In this document: piece after piece, positions 8,414 through 17,155 of the stretch
Numbering within the stretch: the first letter of the stretch is position 1
Layout: every line of letters starts with the position of its first letter
Assembly (NCBI RefSeq): GCF_010993745.1
Contig: NZ_WOTN01000003.1
Span: 868,001-932,000 of the forward strand
From: Fodinicola acaciae
Lineage (GTDB): Bacteria > Actinomycetota > Actinomycetes > Mycobacteriales > HKI-0501
DNA: 64,000 nucleotides
Direction of reading: 5' to 3'
The notes under the pieces: generated by a model
What the model was told of the DNA's origin: nothing
The model's input: only the letters and a program-made list of their open reading frames with translations
Database searches by the model: none
Translations under genes and position numbers: made by a program

Positions 8414-9556
8414 CTACTGCTGGACGAAGCGTGAGCCGTTCCACTTGAAGCGGAACGTGGTGCTGTTGAAGTTGACCACCGCCACGCCGCCGCTCACCGA
8501 CAGGTTGTTGATCCCGCCGGCGCCGAAACTGTAGACGCCGCTGAGCAGCGTCAGCCGGCCGTCGTCGGTCAGGCCGTACGCGAGCACGTCCGGCTGGCTG
8601 AACGTCTCGTTCGGCCGCTGCTGCTGGCAGTAGACGGCGACCAGCGCATCGTCGCGGCCGTCACTGTTCAGGTCGCCGAAAGCGATCTGCGCGTCCAGCT
8701 GCCAGGCAGCCGACTTCAGGTCGCCGGCCTGGTAGTCGGTGAACGTCACCCGCTTGGCCGGGCAGACCGACATCTTGCCGAGCGACAGCGTCACGTTGGC
8801 CCAGTTCACGTCGCGGATGCTGGAGCTGGCGGTCGCGCTGAACCCGTCGCCGTTCCACCGATAGCGCAGCGTACGCGTGTTGTTGGCCAACGGATTGGTG
8901 ATCTGCACGACGACGTACCCGCCGGACAGCCGCGCCGACTTGATCGTCTCGCCGTTGTACGAGGTGGTGCCGGCCACCTTGTAGACGCTCGTCGTGCCGT
9001 CGCCGTGCACGATCGCGGCGACCACGTTGAACGACGACCCGCCGCCGCTGCCGCTGGTGCAGTCCAGCCGCAGCAGCGCGTCCTTGACGCCGTCGCCGTT
9101 GATGTCCGCCACGTACGGCCCGATGAACCCCGTGCCGCCGTTGAGTTTCCAGCTGGTCGATCCTCTGCTGGCCTCACCGGCGCTGAACTTCACGCCGCCG
9201 CGGGCCGGACACGGCGACAGCGCCGGCAGGTCGTACGTCGCGTTCGGCCAGTCGACCACGGTCGACCGCGACGCCGAAACGCTCGGCGACGGCGTGGGAC
9301 TCGGCGACGGCGACGGCGACAGGGAAGGACTCGGTGTCGCGGTCGATATGACCGTGTTCTCGGCGGTGCGGAAGTACGACAGGACACCGGCGATGCCGCC
9401 GGCCATGAGTGCGACGACGACCGCGGCGACCAGGCGCTGCCTCATGCGCCGGCGGCGTACGGTCCGGCGGACGGCGTCCTGGCCAGGCGGCTCGATCTGC
9501 GGCAGCGCGCTCTCGCGCAGCTCGCCGAACAGCTCGTCAAGGTCGGGGTCAGGCAT
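8414..9556 (-). CDS. Membrane-anchored sigma-factor partner with VCBS/FG-GAP-like repeats
   Basis: A 380-residue protein. The cytoplasmic N-terminus (about 40 residues, basic RRTVRRRRMRQR) precedes one membrane segment (about 41-63), a Ser/Pro linker, and an outside domain with two calcium-binding-like loops, DINGDGVKDALL and DLNSDGRDDALV, typical of FG-GAP/VCBS propeller repeats. It overlaps the sigma gene by 8 bases, the arrangement of a sigma/anti-sigma pair. No zinc-binding anti-sigma domain (HxxxCxxC) is visible, so its role as an anti-sigma factor is inferred from position and topology. Confidence 0.65.
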   Translation of the reverse strand: MPDPDLDELFGELRESALPQIEPPGQDAVRRTVRRRRMRQRLVAAVVVALMAGGIAGVLSYFRTAENTVISTATPSPSLSPSPSPSPTPSPSVSASRSTVVDWPNATYDLPALSPCPARGGVKFSAGEASRGSTSWKLNGGTGFIGPYVADINGDGVKDALLRLDCTSGSGGGSSFNVVAAIVHGDGTTSVYKVAGTTSYNGETIKSARLSGGYVVVQITNPLANNTRTLRYRWNGDGFSATASSSIRDVNWANVTLSLGKMSVCPAKRVTFTDYQAGDLKSAAWQLDAQIAFGDLNSDGRDDALVAVYCQQQRPNETFSQPDVLAYGLTDDGRLTLLSGVYSFGAGGINNLSVSGGVAVVNFNSTTFRFKWNGSRFVQQ

Positions 9557-10166
9557 CGGCCACCCCCTCCCGCTCGGTCAGCTCCTGCGCCAACGCCGTA
9601 CGCGCACGGGACAGCCACGACTTGACGGTGCCTTCGGCCACGCCGCTGTCGCCGGCGATCTCGGCCACCGACATGCCGCCGAGGTAGTGCTGCACGACCG
9701 CCTTGCGCTGGTTGTCCGGCAGCGTACGCAACGCGCGTACCAGGTCGACCCGCAGACCGTCGACCGCCGGCTCGTGCTCCTCACGCTGGCTGGCCAGGTG
9801 GCGCATCGCCGTTTTGACGCGCCGCCAGCGGCTGATCGCCAGCCGCCAGGCGACCGTACGGACCCAGGCGACCGGGTTGCCGTAGCCGCGGACCGTCGAC
9901 CAGCGCTGCCAGGCACGGGTGAACGCCTCCTGCGTCACGTCGTGCGCGTCACCCATGTCGCCGAAGTACGCGTACAGCTGCACCGCGACCGGGCGGAAGT
10001 TGGCCGCGTAGAAGTCGTCGAAGTCCAGCTCCTGCTCGGCCTCGGCCGACGAGGACGCGACCGCTTCGGCCACCCCGTCACCTCCGCGTGCCCCCGTGTG
10101 TCCCGGCGACACTGTGACGACGCTGGACCCGCTTTGGTTCGGCGGGATCGCGACGACGTAGGTCAT
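9549..10166 (-). CDS. ECF RNA polymerase sigma factor (SigE-family-like)
   Basis: A 205-residue sigma factor. After an unstructured N-terminus of about 45 residues come region 2 (FDDFYAANFRPVAVQLYAYF, then DAHDVTQEAFTRAWQ) and region 4 (LPDNQRKAVVQHYLGGMSVA, with helix-turn-helix GVAEGTVKSWLSRAR). Such factors direct polymerase to stress or envelope promoters and are held by a partner protein, here probably the overlapping downstream membrane gene. The ATG at 10166 is followed upstream by a 400-base regulatory gap shared with tldD. Confidence 0.88.
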   Translation of the reverse strand: MTYVVAIPPNQSGSSVVTVSPGHTGARGGDGVAEAVASSSAEAEQELDFDDFYAANFRPVAVQLYAYFGDMGDAHDVTQEAFTRAWQRWSTVRGYGNPVAWVRTVAWRLAISRWRRVKTAMRHLASQREEHEPAVDGLRVDLVRALRTLPDNQRKAVVQHYLGGMSVAEIAGDSGVAEGTVKSWLSRARTALAQELTEREGVADA

Positions 10167-10567
10167 GCCGTCGCGACCCGGATTTCAACGCTGTAAAAGG
10201 TGTCCACGGGGTGCTTTCGGTCGGTGTCTCGCGCGTCTGTGTCAGGTCTTACGGGACGAGCACGCGCCAGGCCGCCGGCAGGTTGCGCTCGACGTCCGCA
10301 TGGCCACCATGCGTGCGTTGGACGCATGGTGGCCATGCGGCCAATCCGTCGAAAGGCGGCACACCGGACAGTTGTCGACCGGCAGGCTATGCGTTGGCCG
10401 CATGCGGCGGAGAGTGACGAGCACAATACGGCTCGTACCGATTGGTGCCGGCCCAACGCGGCCCGGTTGGCCGCCGTCAGCCTGGTGTTTGCGCATCTCT
10501 CCTGCCTCGGCGGAACGGTCGGTGGGGTGACGTACTGTCCGGGTACGGGTGCAGCGAGGGGAGACAG
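10167..10567. other. Divergent intergenic region between sigma factor and tldD
   Basis: There is no convincing gene in these 401 bases. It holds a copy of the nested palindrome (10296-10340) and a smaller perfect dyad ACGAGC-N8-GCTCGT at 10417-10436 that could be an operator. A strong ribosome-binding site (GAGGGGAGA) precedes the tldD GTG. Promoters for both directions must lie here, so this palindrome copy is not at a gene end. Confidence 0.6.
10296..10340. repeat. Nested palindrome, copy upstream of tldD
   Basis: The 19-base arms 10296-10314 and 10322-10340 (CCGCATGGCCACCATGCGT and complement) pair perfectly around 7 bases. Unlike most copies it lies between two divergent 5' ends, which argues against a pure terminator role for the family. 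Confidence 0.85.
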
Positions 10568-12031
10568 GTGACCGCAGGTTCTCATGCGCGGCACGAGTTC
10601 GACGTGGCCGCCGCGGCCGTACAGGCGGCGCTGGACGCCGGTGCGCGCTATGCCGACGCACGGCTGATGCACCGGCGGACGGAGTCGATGTCGGCGCGCG
10701 ACGGCGTCGTCGAGGCGCTGGTCCAGGACGAGTCGACCGGCCTCGGCATCCGCGCACTGGTCGGCTCGTCCTGGGGTTTCGCCGCGATGCCTGACCCGAC
10801 CGACGCCGAGGCGCGCGCCACCGGCACACAGGCCACCGCGATCGCGGCGGCCAGCGCGCAGGTGCCGGGCTCGGCGGTCAACCTGCTCGGCCTCGCACCG
10901 GTCGTCGACAGTTGGTCCAACGCGTACGAGCGCGACCCGCTGACCGTGTCGCTGACCGAGAAAGCCGACCTGCTGACCGGCGTGACGACCACGATGCGCG
11001 AGCACGGCGCGACCATCGCGGAGTCCTCGTACGACATCTGGTCGACCGACAAGTGGTTCGTCTCCAGCGAGGGACACCGGATCCACCAGCGGATCGTCGA
11101 GTGCGGCGCCGGCATGAGCGCGACCAGCGTCGGCGAGACCGAGACACAGCGCCGGTCGTATCCGAGCGTACGCGGCCAGTTCGGCACCGCCGGCTGGGAA
11201 CAGGTGGAGCGGCTCGACCTGCCTGGCAACGCCGCACGGATCGCCGATGAGTCACGCGCGCTGCTCACCGCGCCGGCCTGTCCGTCCGGCGAGACCACGC
11301 TGATCCTCGGCTCCGAGCAGATGGCGCTGCAGATCCACGAGTCGGTCGGCCACGCGGTCGAGCTGGACCGGATCCTCGGCTGGGAGGCGGCCTACGCCGG
11401 CACCTCCTGGCTCGACCTGGCCAAGCTCGGCAGCCTGCGCTTCGGCTCCGATCTGATGACCATCACCGCCGACGCGACGCTGCCCGGCGCACTCGGCTCC
11501 TTCGGCTACGACGACGAGGGCACGCCGGCGACTCCGGTGGACATCGTCCGCGACGGTGTCTGGACCGGCGTACTCGCCGGCCGCGACTCCGCGTCGGTCG
11601 CCGGCCTGGACTACGCCGGCGCGGTGCGCTCGGACGGCTATGGCCGGCTGCCGATGGTACGGATGACCAACGTCGGCCTGCTGCCGGGCGAGTCGACGCT
11701 GGAGGAGATGATCGCGGCCACCGACGACGGGGTGTACATGGACACCAACCGGTCCTGGTCGATCGACGACCGCCGGCTCAACTTCCAGTTCGGCTGCGAG
11801 ATCGGTTACGAGATCAAGAACGGCAGGCGCGGCCGGATGCTGCGCAACCCCACCTACACCGGGATTTCGCCGAAGTTCTGGGGATCGATGGACATGCTCG
11901 GCGGCCGCGACGAGTGGATCTTCTGGGGCACGCCCAACTGCGGCAAGGGCCAGCCGAGCCAGATCGGCCACACCGGCCATCCGGCTGTGCCGGCGCGGTT
12001 CACCGGAGTGCGGGTGGGGGTGACCGGATGA
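10568..12031 (+). CDS. tldD: TldD-family metalloprotease subunit
   Basis: A 487-residue protein with the TldD zinc motif HESVGH (His257, Glu258, His262). TldD and TldE form a heterodimer that trims unfolded peptides; in other bacteria it matures microcin B17 or acts on CcdA. I chose GTG 10568 because GAGGGGAGACAG precedes it and the family N-terminus begins there; an upstream in-frame start at 10442 lies in regulatory sequence. The stop overlaps the tldE start (ATGA). No peptide precursor gene is visible close by. Confidence 0.9.
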   Translation: MTAGSHARHEFDVAAAAVQAALDAGARYADARLMHRRTESMSARDGVVEALVQDESTGLGIRALVGSSWGFAAMPDPTDAEARATGTQATAIAAASAQVPGSAVNLLGLAPVVDSWSNAYERDPLTVSLTEKADLLTGVTTTMREHGATIAESSYDIWSTDKWFVSSEGHRIHQRIVECGAGMSATSVGETETQRRSYPSVRGQFGTAGWEQVERLDLPGNAARIADESRALLTAPACPSGETTLILGSEQMALQIHESVGHAVELDRILGWEAAYAGTSWLDLAKLGSLRFGSDLMTITADATLPGALGSFGYDDEGTPATPVDIVRDGVWTGVLAGRDSASVAGLDYAGAVRSDGYGRLPMVRMTNVGLLPGESTLEEMIAATDDGVYMDTNRSWSIDDRRLNFQFGCEIGYEIKNGRRGRMLRNPTYTGISPKFWGSMDMLGGRDEWIFWGTPNCGKGQPSQIGHTGHPAVPARFTGVRVGVTG

Positions 12032-13389
12032 CCACCGACGCGGTGCTGGCCGAGCGGATCCTGGCCGAGGTGCGGGCGATCGCGCCGGGCGCCGAGGCCG
12101 ACGTCTCGGTCACCACGACGACCCAGGCGCTGACGCGGTTCGCCAACTCGGTCATCCACCAGAACGTCTCCGAGACCGGCACCGAGCTGTCGTTGCGGGT
12201 GCACGTCAACGGTCGTACGGCGTCGGCCAGCCAGACGGTGTCCGGCGACGACGCGCCGGTCAGCGCGCTGGCCGAGCGGGCCGTCGCGGCCTGCCAGGTG
12301 CTGCCGCCGGATCCGGGCTGGCCGGGACTCACCTCGTCGGGGAAGCTGGAGCACAGCGGAAACTTCGACGAGGAGACCGGCTATGCGGCGCCGGCCGTAC
12401 GCGCCGACATGGTCCGCGCGTTCATCGACGGCGCCGACGGTCTGCCGGCCGCCGGCTATTGCCAGACCAGCGCGGTCGCCCGGACCTACCTGAACACCGC
12501 CGGCCACGAGGTGAGCGCGGCGTTCAGCGAGTCCACTGTGGACGGCATCGCGCGGGCACCTCGCGAGGACGGCAGTTTCGCCGACGGCGTCGCGAAACTG
12601 ACCGCCGTACGGCTGACCGACATCGACCCGGCCGCGCTGGGCGCGACCGCGGCGGCGAAGGCGCACGCGAGCGTACGTCCGGTGTCGCTGCCGCCAGGCC
12701 ACTATCCGGTCGTCATCGAGCCGAGCGCCGGTGCGCAACTGCTGCAATACATCGGGTTCTTCGGCTTCAACGGGCGCGCCGTGACCGACGGGCGGTCGTT
12801 CGTACGCGTCGGCGAGGAGCAGTTCGACCCGTCGCTAACGCTGCTCGACGACCCGGTGTCGGAGGAGGCGGTCGGCCTGCCGTTCGACGCCGACGGCACG
12901 GTCAAACGCCGGATGACGCTGGTCGACGCCGGCGTGACGGCGGCTGCGGTGCACTCACGGCGTACCGCCGCCGAGGCCGGCACCGACAGCACCGGCCACG
13001 CGCTGATCGGCGGCGACCGCTTCGGCGCGGCGCCGATGCACCTGCGCGTGCCGGCTGGTCCCGCCGGCACCGTCGACGACCTGGTGTTCGAGGTCGCCGA
13101 CGGCCTGCTGGTGAGCGACTTCTGGTATGTCCGCATCCTCGACCCGCGCACGCTGGTGTGCACCGGCCTGACCCGCAACGGCGTCTGGCGGATCCAGGAC
13201 GGCCAGGTGACCGACGCGGTCAGCAACCTGCGCTTCACCCAGTCGTACGCGGACGCGCTGGCGCCCGGCAACCTGCTCGGCATCGGCTCGCAGCCGGTCG
13301 GCATCAACCCCAGCGGCGGCATCAACCGCATCGAGGTGCCGCCGATGCGCCTTGCATCCTGGAACTTCACCGGCGACAGCTCCGGCTGA
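12028..13389 (+). CDS. tldE: TldE/PmbA-family protease partner
   Basis: A 453-residue partner of TldD that lacks the HExxxH zinc motif, as expected for TldE/PmbA. The C-terminal region includes IGSQPVGINPSGGINRIEVP, like the conserved end of PmbA proteins. ATG 12028 overlaps the tldD stop, giving tight translational coupling and equal amounts of both subunits. Downstream lies repeat-rich non-coding DNA with no gene on this strand. Confidence 0.88.
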   Translation: MTTDAVLAERILAEVRAIAPGAEADVSVTTTTQALTRFANSVIHQNVSETGTELSLRVHVNGRTASASQTVSGDDAPVSALAERAVAACQVLPPDPGWPGLTSSGKLEHSGNFDEETGYAAPAVRADMVRAFIDGADGLPAAGYCQTSAVARTYLNTAGHEVSAAFSESTVDGIARAPREDGSFADGVAKLTAVRLTDIDPAALGATAAAKAHASVRPVSLPPGHYPVVIEPSAGAQLLQYIGFFGFNGRAVTDGRSFVRVGEEQFDPSLTLLDDPVSEEAVGLPFDADGTVKRRMTLVDAGVTAAAVHSRRTAAEAGTDSTGHALIGGDRFGAAPMHLRVPAGPAGTVDDLVFEVADGLLVSDFWYVRILDPRTLVCTGLTRNGVWRIQDGQVTDAVSNLRFTQSYADALAPGNLLGIGSQPVGINPSGGINRIEVPPMRLASWNFTGDSSG

Positions 13390-13427
13390 CTTACCGCCTT
13401 GCCCTTGGACGAGTCGACGGCCGCTGA

Positions 13428-13950
13428 ATGTCCTAGTTTGATGTCTTGTTAACCAAGTATTACGCATCCGGTCGCCTCACCCGTATTGTCAGCCACGGCA
13501 GTCACACCAGCACCACCCCGACCGCCACTCGATGTTCGCAAGGCCCCCATACGTGCGTCAGACGCACGTAAGGCCTCCCTACTACCAAAAGACAAACCGA
13601 CAAGCCGGGCATTTAGCGCTACAGAGGCTGTGGTGGCGTCCAGCCCGACGGGTTGCTCCCAAAACGAGGGCTGGCTTGCTCAGAAAACCCAGCCGCCGCG
13701 AACCGCTGCCCGCACCACTCTGCACACCGATTGGCATCCACGCGCCCCCTCCCTTGAGGTCGCCCTCCGCGCAGGAGCGCCCGCCGCGCAGGCGAAAAAA
13801 CCAACCAACCACCCGCCGCAACAAACATGAAGACCCAACCACCCGCTCACCGCAACAAACAGGAGACGCAACCACCCACCCACCGCGACAACCAGCAAAC
13901 GCACTCCCCACCGCACCAACAGGAAGACGCCCACACAACAAACAGAAGCC
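13428..13950 (+). repeat. Composite repeat A, long copy 1
   Basis: It starts at TGTCCTAGTTTGATGTCTTG and continues with CTTGTTAACCAAGTATTAC, a decayed palindrome core, GCATTTAGCGCTACAG, CACACCGATTGGCATCC, CCTCCCTTGAGGTCGC and a C-rich tail of CAACCACCC-type runs. The same order of blocks occurs on the minus strand at 26330-26874 and in part at 20580-20720 and 5598-5752. ORFs through it shift frame between copies, so I do not call a gene. Confidence 0.7.
13551..13569. repeat. Nested palindrome, decayed copy inside repeat A
   Basis: Only the loop-proximal dyad ACGTGCGTC-A-GACGCACGT is perfect. The outer GCAAGGCCCCCAT and AAGGCCTCC arms have lost pairing. It marks the place of the palindrome within repeat A. 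Confidence 0.6.
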
Positions 13951-13955
13951 GCAAC

Positions 13956-13975
13956 CCCCTCGACACGCCGAGGGG
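13956..13975. terminator. GC hairpin between repeat A and element B
   Basis: CCCCTCG-N6-CGAGGGG forms a perfect 7-bp stem. It lies beyond the 3' end of the minus-strand sigma gene and could stop transcription from it, but there is no T-tract and it may only be part of the repeat block. Confidence 0.35.
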
Positions 13976-13979
13976 TCGC

Positions 13980-14149
13980 CGAAACTGTCGTACCCCTCGA
14001 CCAAAGTTGCCCCCACCCAGTGGTCGGGTGGGGGGTGGGTCGAGAGGCTCACCATGACGCAAATTTTCGTCAAGGCGAAAGGCCTCTCACCCACCCCCCG
14101 CCCAGATCTGGGTGGGGGCCAAGATTGGCACGGGGGTACGACAGTTTCG
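13980..14149. mobile_element. MITE-like element B, short copy
   Basis: The 17-base ends 13980-13996 and 14133-14149 (CGAAACTGTCGTACCCC and complement) are perfect inverted repeats. The right-hand 75 bases, including GATCTGGGTGGGGGCCAA and the flank CGCCGTAGCGGGTAA, are nearly identical to the right end of the copy at 5453-5884. It abuts the stop of the next sigma gene. No coding capacity. Confidence 0.6.
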
Positions 14150-14165
14150 CGCCGTAGCGGGTAAA

Positions 14166-15110
14166 TCAGCGGCCGGGATAGATCGCCGGCAGGCCGAAGT
14201 GGGCGAACAACGCGGCGTCGCCGAAGACGGTGATACGTGAGATGCCGTCCGGTGACACGGTCAGCACCGCGATGCCGTAGGCGTGGCGCAGGCCGTCGGG
14301 GCCGAGGTAGTACGCGGCCGCCGCCGGTTGGCCGTTGGCGCGCACCGGCAGCATGCGGCAGGCGTCCGGAGAGAGCAGGACGCGGTCGGTGAAGTACGGC
14401 ATGCAGACGGACATGCCGGCAAACCACGTACGCGACGGGGTGACCTCCAGGACCAGGTCAGCGCGCAGCGCCTTCTCCAGGGTGGCCGGATCGGCCTTCT
14501 CGAAGGCCTCCATGTAAGTGGCCAGCAGCGCACGAGCCGACGCGTCGGAAGGCTCGACGACTCGCTCGGGCGACGCCTCCTCCAAGCTCGAACGCGCGCG
14601 TTGCAACGCACTCTTGACCGCGGCGACAGTCATGTCGAGCATCACCGCGACCTCCGCGGCGGGGATCGCCAGCACGTCGCGCAGCAGCAGCACCGCGCGT
14701 TGGCGCGGCGGCAGATACTGCAGGCTCGCGATCAGCGCCAGCCGCATGCTGTCGCGCGTCGCCACGATCGCCGCCGGGTCCTCGACCAGCGCGTCCGGCA
14801 TCGGCTCCAGCCACGACGCGTCGGCCGGCTCCGGTGTCGCGTACGGATCGTCGGCCGGACCACCGAGGCCGGACGGCAGCACGCGCCGCTCACGGCTCCG
14901 CAATGCGGTCAGGCAGGCGTTGGTGGCGATCCGATAGAGCCAGGTCCGCACCGACGATCGCCCCTCGAACCGCTCGTACGCCTTCCACGCGCGCAGATAG
15001 GTCTCCTGCACCAGGTCCTCGGCATCAGCCACCGAGCCGAGCATCCGATAGCAGTGCGCCAACAGCTCGCGCCGGTACGGCTCCACCTCAGCCTCGAAGT
15101 CCACGGTCAT
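14166..15110 (-). CDS. ECF sigma factor with C-terminal SnoaL-like domain
   Basis: A 314-residue protein. Region 2 (YRRELLAHCYRMLGSVADAE, then VQETYLRAWKAY) and region 4 (LPPRQRAVLLLRDVLAIPAA) fill the first 190 residues, followed by a SnoaL/NTF2-like domain that in this group (TIGR02960-like, ECF41/ECF56-like) replaces a separate anti-sigma factor. I chose ATG 15110 (MTVDFEAEVEPYRRELLAHC); the open frame further upstream overlaps the opposite side of the LysR gene end. No partner enzyme gene is adjacent, although many relatives sit beside one. Confidence 0.88.
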   Translation of the reverse strand: MTVDFEAEVEPYRRELLAHCYRMLGSVADAEDLVQETYLRAWKAYERFEGRSSVRTWLYRIATNACLTALRSRERRVLPSGLGGPADDPYATPEPADASWLEPMPDALVEDPAAIVATRDSMRLALIASLQYLPPRQRAVLLLRDVLAIPAAEVAVMLDMTVAAVKSALQRARSSLEEASPERVVEPSDASARALLATYMEAFEKADPATLEKALRADLVLEVTPSRTWFAGMSVCMPYFTDRVLLSPDACRMLPVRANGQPAAAAYYLGPDGLRHAYGIAVLTVSPDGISRITVFGDAALFAHFGLPAIYPGR

Positions 15111-15127
15111 ATCAGAGCAGACCCGCC

Positions 15128-16084
15128 TCACCCCGCGGAGGAATCGGTGTAGCGGCGGGTACGCGGTGGCAGCGTGCCGGCCGCCGCCTCGGTGTCCAAA
15201 TAGGACAACAGGGTCGACCGCAGCTCGGCGGCGGCACGCGGCAGGCGTACGTCCCGGCGGTGCGCAAGCGCCACCACCCGCGACGGACCCGGCGGCGCGA
15301 ACGGCGTGACCCGCAGGTCGGTGCGATGCGCGACCACGGTCGCCGGCACGACCGCGGCGCCAAGGCCCGCCGCGACGAAGCCGAGCACCGCGTCCATCTC
15401 GCCGCCTTCGATGGCGATGGTCGGCTCGAAGCCGGCTCGGTGACACGCGGTCATCGTGTATGTCCGCAGGTCATAGCCGTGCCGGAACATCACCAGCGGC
15501 ACACCGTCCAGATCAGGCAACCGCAGGCCATCGCCGCGCGCGGCCGGCGCCGGCACGGCGAACGAGGACGCCACGATCAGCTCCTCGACCAGCACCGGCG
15601 TCACGACCAGAGCGCGCTCGTCGGCGGCCGTGCCGGCGGACGGGATCACCAGCGCCACATCCAGCGAGCCGGCGGACAGCTCACGCACCAGGTCGCCGGA
15701 CCCGGTCTCCTGCACCAGCAGCTGGATGCCGGGATAGCTGCGGTGAAAGTCGCGCAACACGGTCGGCAGCAGGCCCGTACACACGCTCGGTGTCGCGCCG
15801 AGGCGTACGCGTCCGCGCCGCAACTGCGCCAGCTCCTGCACCTCGCGGGTGGCCGTGTCCACGTCGGCGAGGATCCGCCGGGCCAGCGGCAGCAGCGCCT
15901 CGCCGGCCGCGGTGAGAGTGATATTTCCCCTAGCCCGGCTGAACAGCTCGGCACCGAGCTCGCGTTCCAGGGTGGCGATCTGCTTGGAAAGGGCCGGTTG
16001 GGACACGTTGACCCGCTCGGCGGCCCGGGTGAAATGGCGCGTTTCGGCCACCGCGACGAAATACGTGAGGTACTGCAACTGCAT
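15128..16084 (-). CDS. LysR-family transcriptional regulator
   Basis: A 318-residue LysR protein: N-terminal winged helix (FVAVAETRHFTRAAERVNVS, QPALSKQIATLERELG) and a C-terminal co-inducer domain. It is transcribed away from sdhCAB, with 245 bases between, so it may control that operon as well as itself. A short dyad (ATAA-N10-TTAT) overlaps its own start codon. The effector is not predictable from the sequence. Confidence 0.88.
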   Translation of the reverse strand: MQLQYLTYFVAVAETRHFTRAAERVNVSQPALSKQIATLERELGAELFSRARGNITLTAAGEALLPLARRILADVDTATREVQELAQLRRGRVRLGATPSVCTGLLPTVLRDFHRSYPGIQLLVQETGSGDLVRELSAGSLDVALVIPSAGTAADERALVVTPVLVEELIVASSFAVPAPAARGDGLRLPDLDGVPLVMFRHGYDLRTYTMTACHRAGFEPTIAIEGGEMDAVLGFVAAGLGAAVVPATVVAHRTDLRVTPFAPPGPSRVVALAHRRDVRLPRAAAELRSTLLSYLDTEAAAGTLPPRTRRYTDSSAG

Positions 16085-16100
16085 AATAGCCTCAGGTTAT
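16083..16100. promoter_or_regulatory. Possible LysR autoregulatory site
   Basis: ATAATAGCCTCAGGTTAT has the ATAA-N10-TTAT symmetry of a LysR-type site and overlaps the regulator's own start codon. The arms are only 4 bases, so the call is weak. Confidence 0.3.
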
Positions 16101-16217
16101 CATCACGAGAGAAACGATCGCTTTTTCAAACCGTCGCACCCCGGCGTACCGTGACCGCTTGTGGTACGTACGGGAACTCTGGAGCGGGCCAGCTCGTTGC
16201 GACTTTTCCCGCACGCA

Positions 16218-16236
16218 CAAGGTAAGGCTTACCTAA
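16218..16236. promoter_or_regulatory. DtxR/IdeR-like iron box upstream of sdhC
   Basis: CAAGGTAAGGCTTACCTAA is a dyad that agrees with the actinobacterial iron-box consensus TTAGGTTAGGCTAACCTAA at 15 of 19 positions. The two central differences are symmetrical, so the dyad is kept. It lies about 95 bases before the sdhC start. An iron-dependent repressor bound here would lower synthesis of this iron-rich complex or respond to iron status. Confidence 0.6.
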
Positions 16237-16329
16237 CACTCGCTGCCAGCCCCCGCCTCTGCGGCGCTGGCAATACGGGTTTAAGTTGCCAATGCTGACG
16301 TTCGGTCAAACCAGTCTTGGAGGGATGCG

Positions 16330-17142
16330 GTGAGCGCACCCGCAGCAGTACGGGACATCGCGCGTAAGCGAGCGACCATCCCCGGTCGCACGCTACGCAC
16401 CGACCGGTGGTGGCTGTCGCCGCTGATCACCGTCGTCGGCCTGGTCGCCTGGGTCCTCTACGCGGTCGTCCGTACGGCCACCCAGCAGTTCTACTGGGTC
16501 CCGGAATACCACTACCTGACGCCGTTCGCGTCGCCGTGCATCAGCGCCTCGTGCATCCCCGAGGCCAGCCACCTGGGCCAGTGGCTGCCGGCGTTTCCGC
16601 CGCTGATCCCGTTCGCGATCATCACTTTGCCGTTCCTGCTGGGATTCCGGCTCACCTGCTATTACTACCGCAAGGCGTACTACCGCTCGTTCTGGCTCTC
16701 GCCGCCGGCCTGCGCGGTGTCCGAGCCGCACAAGAAATACAGCGGCGAGACGCGTTTTCCGCTGATCTTCCAGAACGTGCACCGCTATTTCTTCTACGCG
16801 GCCGGCCTGATCGCGCTTCTGAACACGTACGACGCGATCGTCGCCTTCCACGGCAAGACCGGCGGTTTCGGCTTCGGCCTGGGCAACGTCATCCTGCTGG
16901 TCAACGTCATCCTGCTGTGGGCCTACACCGCCTCCTGCCACTCCTGCCGGAGCCTGGTCGGCGGCCGGCTCAAGCACTTTTCCAAGCATCCGGTGCGTTA
17001 CTGGCTCTGGCAGCAGGTGTCCAAGCTCAACGAGCGGCACATGGCGCTGGCCTGGATCACGCTGGGGACGCTGGCACTGACCGACGCCTACATCGGCCTG
17101 GTGTCCGCGCACGTCATCTCTGATCTGCGTTTCTTCAACTAA
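16330..17142 (+). CDS. sdhC: Succinate dehydrogenase membrane anchor (Sdh1-type SdhC)
   Basis: A 270-residue membrane protein with about five hydrophobic segments, the length of the mycobacterial Sdh1 anchor (Rv0249c type) and much larger than classical SdhC or SdhD. Cys70, Cys75 and the CHSC motif at 203-206, with His151 and His237, are candidate metal ligands; a mycobacterial Sdh1 is reported to carry a membrane Rieske-type cluster instead of heme. The GTG start follows TTGGAGGG; the nearby ATG (16325) runs into TGA at once. First gene of sdhCAB, 13 bases before sdhA. Confidence 0.85.
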   Translation: MSAPAAVRDIARKRATIPGRTLRTDRWWLSPLITVVGLVAWVLYAVVRTATQQFYWVPEYHYLTPFASPCISASCIPEASHLGQWLPAFPPLIPFAIITLPFLLGFRLTCYYYRKAYYRSFWLSPPACAVSEPHKKYSGETRFPLIFQNVHRYFFYAAGLIALLNTYDAIVAFHGKTGGFGFGLGNVILLVNVILLWAYTASCHSCRSLVGGRLKHFSKHPVRYWLWQQVSKLNERHMALAWITLGTLALTDAYIGLVSAHVISDLRFFN

Positions 17143-17155
17143 GGCGGGGGGACCG

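Noticed and set aside
10442-10567. Upstream extension of tldD
   Set aside because: It lies in the divergent control region and lacks family similarity; the GTG at 10568 has a strong ribosome-binding site.
13486-13830. ORF of about 114 codons inside repeat A, and its counterpart at 26432-26857
   Set aside because: The two copies share DNA but the frames shift relative to each other, and the products are low-complexity Pro/Arg/Thr sequence. Repeat origin explains them better than coding.
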